Assembly (NCBI GenBank): GCA_002440625.1
Contig: DJUV01000167.1
Span: 1-11,369, forward strand
Direction: 5' to 3'
DNA from: Rhodobacteraceae bacterium UBA6273
GTDB taxonomy: Bacteria > Pseudomonadota > Alphaproteobacteria > Rhodobacterales > Rhodobacteraceae
DNA: 11,369 nucleotides
A model generated the notes under the pieces. That model saw nothing but the letters and a program-made list of their open reading frames with translations. It ran no database searches and was not told the DNA's origin. A program made the position numbers and the translations under genes. Below are positions 6,912 through 11,369 of this stretch, piece after piece (within the stretch, counting starts at the first letter, position 1; every line of letters starts with the position of its first letter).

Positions 6912-9365
6912 TCAGCCCCTGATCCGCAGTCCCTCGGGGTCAAGGAAGGGCCGAAGCCCGATCCGCGCCGGAAACACCTCGCTCGCCACGACAAGCTCAT
7001 AGCGGCCCGAGAGCAGGAAATCCTCCGTCACCCCGCCCTCATGCCGCACATAGCCGTAGCCAATGCTCTGCCGAAGGCTATAGCCATATCCGCCCGAGGT
7101 CAGGTAACCGACCGCCTCGCCGTCGCGCAGGATCGTCTCGCGCCCGACAAGCACCACATCAGGGTCGTCGAGCGTGAAGCCCGCGAAGCGTTTCACCAAA
7201 GCCGCGCTCGAAGCCGCCTCAAGTGCGGCGCGCCCGATGAAGTCGCGCCCCGTTTTCATCTTCACCGCCCAGCCGAGCCCCGCCTCGAACGGCGTGTCAT
7301 TGGGCGTGATGTCCGAGGACCAGGCGCGATAGCCCTTCTCCAGCCGCAAGGATTCCAGCGCACGGTAGCCGATGGGCCTGATGCCCACCTCCGCCCCCGC
7401 CGCCATCAGCGCGTCAAAGACCGCTCCGGTGGCGGAAAGCGGCACATGCAGCTCCCAGCCAAGCTCGCCGACATAGGTCACGCGCAAGGCCCGGACCGTC
7501 GCCCCGGCGATGCCGATCTCGCGGACATGGCCGAAGGGGAAGCCTTCGTTCGACACATCGGCACCCGTGACCCGCGCCAGCACCTCCCGCGCCTTCGGCC
7601 CCATCAGCGACAGGGTGCCCCAGTCCTCCGTGATGTCCCGGACCCCCACATCCCCCTTCGGCAGATGCTCCGCGATCCAGGCCAAGTCATGGGTACGAAA
7701 GCCGGTGCCAGTGACGATGTAGAAGCGGTCCTCCCCCTGCTTATCCGGGGCCAGCCGCGCCACCGTCAGGTCGCATTCGATACCACCGCGGGAATTGAGA
7801 AGCTGGGTATAGGTCAGCCGCCCCGGCGCTTTGGTCACATCCCCCGCGCAGACATAGTCCAGCGCCGCCGCCGCATCCCTGCCCGTCACCTCGTATTTCG
7901 CGAAAGACGACTGGTCGAAGATACCCACCGCCTCGCGCACATGCCGGTGTTCCTCGCCGACCGCGGCGAACCAGTTCTGCCGGCCCATGGAATAGACATC
8001 GCGGGGCTCCATTCCCTCGGGCGCAAACCAGTTCGGCCGCTCCCAGCCGAGCTTCGATCCAAAGACCGCGCGATGAGCCTTCAGCCGGTCATAAAGCGGC
8101 GAGACGATGCGGGGCCGCCCGCTTTCGTATTCCTCATGCGGAAAGCCCACGGTGTAGTGCTTGCCGTAGGCCTCCGAGGTCCGGTCGCGGACCCAATCCC
8201 GGTCCCGGTGCATCCCGGCAAACCGCCTGATGTCCACCGCCCAGAGGTCCAGCGGCGCCTCGCCACGCACCGCCCAGTCGGCCAGCACCCAGCCCGCGCC
8301 GCCGCCCGACGCGATACCGAAAGCGTTGAACCCGGCGCCGACATACATGTTGGCGCATTCCGGCGCCGAGCCGAGGATGAAGTTCCCGTCCGGCGTGAAG
8401 CTTTCCGGCCCGTTGATCATCTGCTTGACGCCCACGCTCTCCAGCGCCGGCACCCGGGCGATCGCCTGCTCCATATGCTGTTCGAAATGGTCGAAATCGT
8501 CGTCGAAAAGCCGGAACTCCCAGTCATCGGGCACATCGCCGGTTGTCCAGGGCTGCGGGTTCGGCTCATAGCCGCCCATCACCAACCCGCCGACCTCTTC
8601 CTTGAAATAGGTGCGCCGGTCGGGGTCGCGGATCGTCGGCGCATCCGTGGCCAGCCCTTCGATCCTTTCGGTGACGATATACTGGTGCTTGACGGGCTGT
8701 AAGGGCACGTTGATCCCGGCCATCGCCCCCACCTGCCGCGCCCATTGTCCGCCGCAATTTACCACCGTCTCGCAGGCGATCTCGCCTTGGGTGGTCTTCA
8801 CCGAGGTGATGCGCCCTCCCGCCATGCCGAACCCGGTGACCCGCACGCCCTCGTAGATCTTCGCGCCGTGCATCCTCGCCCCCTTGGCAAGGCTCTGCGC
8901 GATGTCGGAAGGAGAGGCCTGCCCATCGGTCGGCAGCCAGCTTGCGCCGACAAGGTCGCCAACCTCCATTAAGGGCCACATCCGCTTCACCTCTGCGGGC
9001 GAGATCAGATGCATCTCCATCCCGAAACTCCGCGCCGTGGTGGCAAGCCGCCGGTATTCGGTCCAGCGGTCCTCATTGGTCGCGAGCCTGAGGCAGCCCG
9101 TCATCTTCCAGCCAGTCTCAAGCCCCGTCTCGGCGGCGAGGCCCTTGTAGAGATCGACCGAGTATTTCAACACCTTGGTGATCGAGGCCGAGGAGCGAAG
9201 CTGCCCGACCAGCCCCGCCGCGTGCCAGGTGGAGCCGGAGGTCAGCCGGCCCTGCTCCAGCAGCACCACCTCGGCCTTGTGGTCGCGGGCGAGGTGATAG
9301 GCGGTCGAACAGCCGATGATGCCGCCGCCGATGACGACGATCCGGGCGTGGGTGGGCAGGGTCAT
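6912..9365 (-). CDS. FAD oxidoreductase fused to GcvT domains (dimethylglycine/sarcosine dehydrogenase type)
   Basis: An 817-residue flavoenzyme of the dimethylglycine/sarcosine dehydrogenase family. Members oxidise an N-methyl group and pass the one-carbon unit to tetrahydrofolate. The DAO-type FAD domain (about 6-370) has VVIGGGIIG (10-18), an acidic ribose contact at Glu37, and GSTWHAAG (44-51), in which His48 is placed where family members attach FAD covalently. A bridging domain (about 373-430) leads to a GcvT folate domain (about 440-710), with the Asp of CDLTV (531-535) and VGELGWELH (632-640), and then a GcvT C-terminal barrel (about 725-812). The start at 9365 is set by a 4-bp ATGA overlap with the upstream kinase gene and by GGAAAG just before it. 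A longer in-frame reading to 9518 runs inside the kinase gene. The exact substrate is not decided by sequence: N,N-dimethylglycine, sarcosine or another N-methyl compound are all possible. Confidence 0.93.
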   Translation of the reverse strand: MTLPTHARIVVIGGGIIGCSTAYHLARDHKAEVVLLEQGRLTSGSTWHAAGLVGQLRSSASITKVLKYSVDLYKGLAAETGLETGWKMTGCLRLATNEDRWTEYRRLATTARSFGMEMHLISPAEVKRMWPLMEVGDLVGASWLPTDGQASPSDIAQSLAKGARMHGAKIYEGVRVTGFGMAGGRITSVKTTQGEIACETVVNCGGQWARQVGAMAGINVPLQPVKHQYIVTERIEGLATDAPTIRDPDRRTYFKEEVGGLVMGGYEPNPQPWTTGDVPDDWEFRLFDDDFDHFEQHMEQAIARVPALESVGVKQMINGPESFTPDGNFILGSAPECANMYVGAGFNAFGIASGGGAGWVLADWAVRGEAPLDLWAVDIRRFAGMHRDRDWVRDRTSEAYGKHYTVGFPHEEYESGRPRIVSPLYDRLKAHRAVFGSKLGWERPNWFAPEGMEPRDVYSMGRQNWFAAVGEEHRHVREAVGIFDQSSFAKYEVTGRDAAAALDYVCAGDVTKAPGRLTYTQLLNSRGGIECDLTVARLAPDKQGEDRFYIVTGTGFRTHDLAWIAEHLPKGDVGVRDITEDWGTLSLMGPKAREVLARVTGADVSNEGFPFGHVREIGIAGATVRALRVTYVGELGWELHVPLSATGAVFDALMAAGAEVGIRPIGYRALESLRLEKGYRAWSSDITPNDTPFEAGLGWAVKMKTGRDFIGRAALEAASSAALVKRFAGFTLDDPDVVLVGRETILRDGEAVGYLTSGGYGYSLRQSIGYGYVRHEGGVTEDFLLSGRYELVVASEVFPARIGLRPFLDPEGLRIRG

Positions 9366-10246
9366 GTGATCTTTCCGTGAGTTGACTGGTAGCTGTCGAG
9401 CGCGGCGTCGAGCCGGCCGAGATAGTCCTGCGCATGGGCATCGTAATCGGCGCCGGGCGCGGCAAGGAAAATCTCCGACACCATCGCCCACATCGCCTCG
9501 CGCGCAAGGCTCGCGCATTGCATCGCATCGAAAGCCCGGAGCGTGGCCGGATCAGGCCTCTCGCCGAAATAGGCGGCCAGCAAGACCCCGGCCTCCTCCG
9601 CCGCCATTCCGGCATTCGATGCCACGCCTGCAAGGTCGAACATCGCCGTGCCAAACCCGGCATATTCGTAATCGATCAGCCAGAGCCGCCCCGCCCCGTC
9701 CTCAAGAAAATTCGCCGGCAGAAGGTCGTGATGGCCATAGACGATGGGCAAGGGCACCTGCGCCGCCTCCATCGCATCGGCCACCGTGATCAGCGCGGGA
9801 AGCTCTACGGCGAACCGGCTCCTGGCGCCGCGAAGTGTCCGCGCATAGTCGCGGATCACGTGAAAGACCCAGAAGATCGCCCCCGGCCCCGAAACCTCGC
9901 GTGGCATCGCCGCATGGAAGGCGCGCAGGTAACCCCCGACCCGCGCCGGATCGGCCCGCACCTCTGCCTCGCCCCAGGTCCGCGCCCCGAGGAAGGCCGA
10001 AACCATCACCCCCGGTGCCGCAAACTCAACCTCCGGCGCAAAGCCGGCCCGATGCGCCGCCCGCGCCGCCATGACCTCGTTGGCGCGGCTTACGTGATGA
10101 AAGGGAAAATCCTCGCCAAAACGCACCACATGCGCCCCCGCCGCGTCCGTCACCTTCCAGCTTTCGTTGGAAAGCCCGCCCCTCAAGGGCTCCGCCGCGA
10201 TCTCGCCCCGCCAGCAGGGCAAGTCCCGGATACGCTCAACGCCCAT
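9362..10246 (-). CDS. Choline/ethanolamine kinase-type phosphotransferase
   Basis: A 294-residue cytoplasmic kinase of the choline kinase/aminoglycoside phosphotransferase fold. The N-lobe has GGLSNESW (23-30), the nucleotide loop with the choline-kinase-like GGxxN form. The C-lobe has the Brenner motif H-x-D-x4-N as HHDLLPANF (172-180), with Asp174 the likely catalytic base, and the metal-binding DYEYAG (192-197). Both are intact, so activity is expected. The start at 10246 was chosen because a GGGGGGAAAG purine tract lies directly upstream. The frame is open to an ATG at 10456, but those 70 extra residues cover the intergenic repeat and carry no domain. Its stop overlaps the flavoenzyme start (ATGA), so the two proteins are translationally coupled and probably act in one pathway. 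The substrate is likely a small amino alcohol or methylated amine. Choline itself is only one option. Confidence 0.88.
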   Translation of the reverse strand: MGVERIRDLPCWRGEIAAEPLRGGLSNESWKVTDAAGAHVVRFGEDFPFHHVSRANEVMAARAAHRAGFAPEVEFAAPGVMVSAFLGARTWGEAEVRADPARVGGYLRAFHAAMPREVSGPGAIFWVFHVIRDYARTLRGARSRFAVELPALITVADAMEAAQVPLPIVYGHHDLLPANFLEDGAGRLWLIDYEYAGFGTAMFDLAGVASNAGMAAEEAGVLLAAYFGERPDPATLRAFDAMQCASLAREAMWAMVSEIFLAAPGADYDAHAQDYLGRLDAALDSYQSTHGKIT

Positions 10247-10333
10247 CTTTCCCCCCGACCCGACGCCAGCCCAAGTAGGGACGAGCCCGCCCTGTTCGTC
10301 AATCACCGACCTCGCTGCCGCTTCTTCGTTGCG

Positions 10334-10385
10334 AAAATACCCCCGCCGGAGGCACCCGAGGCCCGGCGGCATAAGCCGCAGGGCC
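10334..10385 (-). repeat. GC-rich intergenic repeat with hairpin, copy 2
   Basis: The core AAAATACCCCCGCCGGAGGC (10334-10353) differs from copy 1 at two of 20 positions and has the same orientation. Six bases on is a strong hairpin (10360-10385): outer arms GGCCC/GGGCC, inner arms GCGGC/GCCGC, one G-A mismatch and loop ATAA. It lies about 90 bases upstream of the kinase start, between that gene and the divergent regulator. It is therefore either in the kinase leader or in the shared control region. The hairpin sequences of the two copies differ while the core is conserved. Confidence 0.6.
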
Positions 10386-10423
10386 GAGGCAGGAACATCG
10401 GCGCCGCAAGGCGCCTCCGAATG

Positions 10424-10467
10424 CTGCACTGCAGTATGAAATTTTCTGCAAGACAAAAATTTTTTTA
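10424..10467. promoter_or_regulatory. Candidate operator and AT-rich control region before the XRE-cupin gene
   Basis: This is the AT-rich island in the 259-bp divergent spacer. It holds three CTGCA words (10424-10428, 10429-10433, 10446-10450). Two of them form the dyad TGCAG-N11-CTGCA (10430-10450). After it come AAGACAAAAA and a run of T. A similar string, TGCAGGAAGAAAAA, occurs at 11164-11177 before dppA, beside TGCAAGACAAAAA here (10447-10459). Such a dyad suits a dimeric helix-turn-helix regulator, so self-regulation and control of the divergent operon are plausible. No promoter hexamers are clear enough to call. Confidence 0.4.
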
Positions 10468-10505
10468 CTGACTAGGCTCCCGGCATTGAAAGGGATTCGT
10501 CCGCC

Positions 10506-11123
10506 GTGAGCCAGCCCCAGCCGAAGATCACGCCGACGCTCGGCCCGCTGATCCGGGCCCGCCGCCGGCAGAAGTCGATCACGCTGCAGGATCTCAGCGA
10601 CCGCTCCGGCGTCTCCGTCGGCTACCTTTCCCAGCTTGAACGCGACAATGCGACGCCGACGCTCGGCACGCTGGCGCAGATCGCCAAGGCGCTTGGCGTC
10701 GGCGTCGACTACTTCATCGCCACGCCGCGCCCGGCAGACGCCCTTACCGTCGCCGACCGCCGGATGCGCTTCTCGATTGACGGTTCTTCCGTCGTCTACG
10801 AACGCATCGGGGCGGAGTTTGCCGGCAGCGAGATGTCCTCCTTCATCATCCACGTCCCGGCGGGCTACCGCTCCGAGACGATGAGCCATGCCGGCGAGGA
10901 GATTGTCTATGTCCTCGAAGGCAGCGTCGTGCAGCTTCTCGAAGGCGAGGAGTTCCGCATGAACCCCGGCGACAGCCTGCATTACCGCGGCAACCGGCCG
11001 CATGGCTGGTACAATGACAGCGGCGCACCCGCGAAGCTTCTCTGGACCGGTACGCTTGAGCTTTTTCACGGACTCAGCGGCCCCGCCGGCTTGAAGGAGG
11101 CGGACGCAAACCAGCAACGATGA
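10506..11123 (+). CDS. XRE-family regulator with cupin effector domain
   Basis: A 205-residue DNA-binding regulator. Residues 14-72 form an XRE helix-turn-helix, with ITLQDLSDRSGVSVGYLSQLE containing the recognition helix and PTLGTLAQIAKALGV after it. Residues 110-188 form a cupin barrel with His128, Glu131/Glu132 and His166 (in RPHGWYN) at metal- or ligand-binding positions, plus the usual PGD turn (154-156). Proteins of this layout commonly control nearby catabolic or amine-handling genes in response to a small ligand, the PuuR type being an example. It starts at GTG 10506, with AAAGGGA about 11 bases upstream, a long spacing. It is divergent from the kinase-flavoenzyme operon and points into dppA, so it may control one or both. 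Ligand unknown. Confidence 0.93.
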   Translation: MSQPQPKITPTLGPLIRARRRQKSITLQDLSDRSGVSVGYLSQLERDNATPTLGTLAQIAKALGVGVDYFIATPRPADALTVADRRMRFSIDGSSVVYERIGAEFAGSEMSSFIIHVPAGYRSETMSHAGEEIVYVLEGSVVQLLEGEEFRMNPGDSLHYRGNRPHGWYNDSGAPAKLLWTGTLELFHGLSGPAGLKEADANQQR

Positions 11124-11144
11124 CCTTGCGGCAGGTCCGGACCG

Positions 11145-11158
11145 GAAAACCGGTTTTC
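11145..11158. promoter_or_regulatory. 14-bp perfect palindrome before dppA
   Basis: GAAAACCGGTTTTC is perfectly self-complementary and starts 21 bases after the regulator's stop codon. It could be a protein-binding dyad for dppA or part of a weak terminator of the regulator gene. No T-run follows, which argues against a standard intrinsic terminator. The rest of the 139-bp spacer holds a TAAAAT (11205-11210) that might be a -10 element, without a convincing partner. Confidence 0.4.
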
Positions 11159-11262
11159 GGCTTGCAGGAAGAAAAAGGGACGCCTTAAGTCTCTCCTATT
11201 GGGCTAAAATTACGCAACACCCAGTCTACGCGGAAAGTTGTCCGCCAACACGGAGGAAGAAG

Positions 11263-11369
11263 ATGAACCTCAGAACCACCCTCGCCACCGGCCTCGTGCT
11301 GACCGCCCTTCTCGGCGGCGCGGCTTCGGCCAAGACGCTGGTCTATTGCTCGGAAGGCTCGCCCGAGGG
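11263..11369 (+). CDS. dppA: Dipeptide-type ABC transporter periplasmic binding protein (5' end only)
   Basis: The gene is cut by the window end; only 35 complete codons are present. The first 23 residues are a Sec signal peptide: Asn-Leu-Arg, a hydrophobic core, and Ala-Ala-Ser-Ala before the cleavage site. The mature start, KTLVYCSEGSPEG, is the same as the start of mature E. coli DppA as I remember it, hence the name. DppA captures dipeptides (in some bacteria also haem or other small amines) in the periplasm for the DppBCDF importer. The start is set by GGAGG (11252-11256) six bases upstream. It lies 139 bases after the XRE-cupin gene, on the same strand, so its own promoter under that regulator's control is plausible. 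The transporter genes expected downstream are outside the window. Confidence 0.85.
   Translation, partial: MNLRTTLATGLVLTALLGGAASAKTLVYCSEGSPE

Noticed and set aside
7041..8702. Plus-strand open frame of 553 codons opposite the flavoenzyme
   Set aside because: No domain is recognisable and there is no ribosome site; the opposite strand has the complete FAD and GcvT motifs.
9366..9518. Fifty-one-residue N-terminal extension of the flavoenzyme
   Set aside because: It would lie inside the kinase gene, has an Arg/Cys-rich sequence unlike the family, and the ATG at 9365 has its own ribosome site and stands right before the nucleotide-binding motif.
10247..10456. Seventy-residue N-terminal extension of the kinase
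   Set aside because: It is translated across the intergenic repeat and hairpin with no conserved sequence, and a purine-rich ribosome site sits at the 10246 start.
9434..10471. Plus-strand open frame opposite the kinase
   Set aside because: It is antisense to an intact kinase motif and low in complexity.
10299..11117. Minus-strand open frame of 272 codons opposite the XRE-cupin gene
   Set aside because: It covers the repeat and the AT-rich control region and has no domain; the plus strand gives a complete regulator.
11185..11210. Sigma-70-type promoter for dppA (TTAAGT and TAAAAT)
   Set aside because: The spacer would be only 14 bases and the -35 match is poor, so I do not call it.

Overview
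The window looks like ordinary chromosome from a GC-rich alphaproteobacterium, most likely a member of the Rhodobacteraceae (Rhodobacter/Paracoccus/Defluviimonas-like). The basis is the GC-rich third codon positions, the protein families and wording of the genes (DUF6314 protein, two-CDGSH ferredoxin, a FliG-like protein lying outside any flagellar cluster, a GcvT-fused FAD oxidoreductase), and a short GC-rich intergenic repeat whose style I associate with this family. No RNA gene, insertion sequence, prophage or CRISPR array was seen.

Left part (1-2925): 1-142 is a structured non-coding edge. Two minus-strand genes follow in transcription order: a DUF6314 protein, then a protein with three predicted iron-sulfur sites (a ferredoxin-like domain plus two CDGSH motifs). 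Adenylosuccinate lyase (purB) is divergent from them. A strong hairpin and a 54-residue secreted three-cysteine protein follow purB.

Middle (2926-6911): three plus-strand genes. They are a diverged FliG-like protein with a CtrA-like site upstream, an LpxL/HtrB-type lipid A acyltransferase, and a Na+/phosphate cotransporter with a PhoU-like tail. The spacer before the transporter holds three 7-mers at 11-bp periodicity that match the PhoB box, on the opposite strand to the gene. This suggests control by phosphate starvation.

Right part (6912-11369): a minus-strand two-gene operon encodes a choline-kinase-type phosphotransferase and, with a 4-bp ATGA overlap, an 817-residue dimethylglycine/sarcosine dehydrogenase-type flavoenzyme fused to GcvT domains. 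Two near-identical copies of the 20-bp repeat bracket this operon. Divergent from it are an XRE-cupin regulator and then the start of dppA, the periplasmic binding protein of a dipeptide-type ABC importer, cut by the window end. The layout suggests a regulated uptake-and-catabolism module for an N-methylated or amino-alcohol-like compound. The substrate cannot be read from the sequence. The kinase-flavoenzyme pair and its shared control region are the best candidate for an undescribed pathway here.
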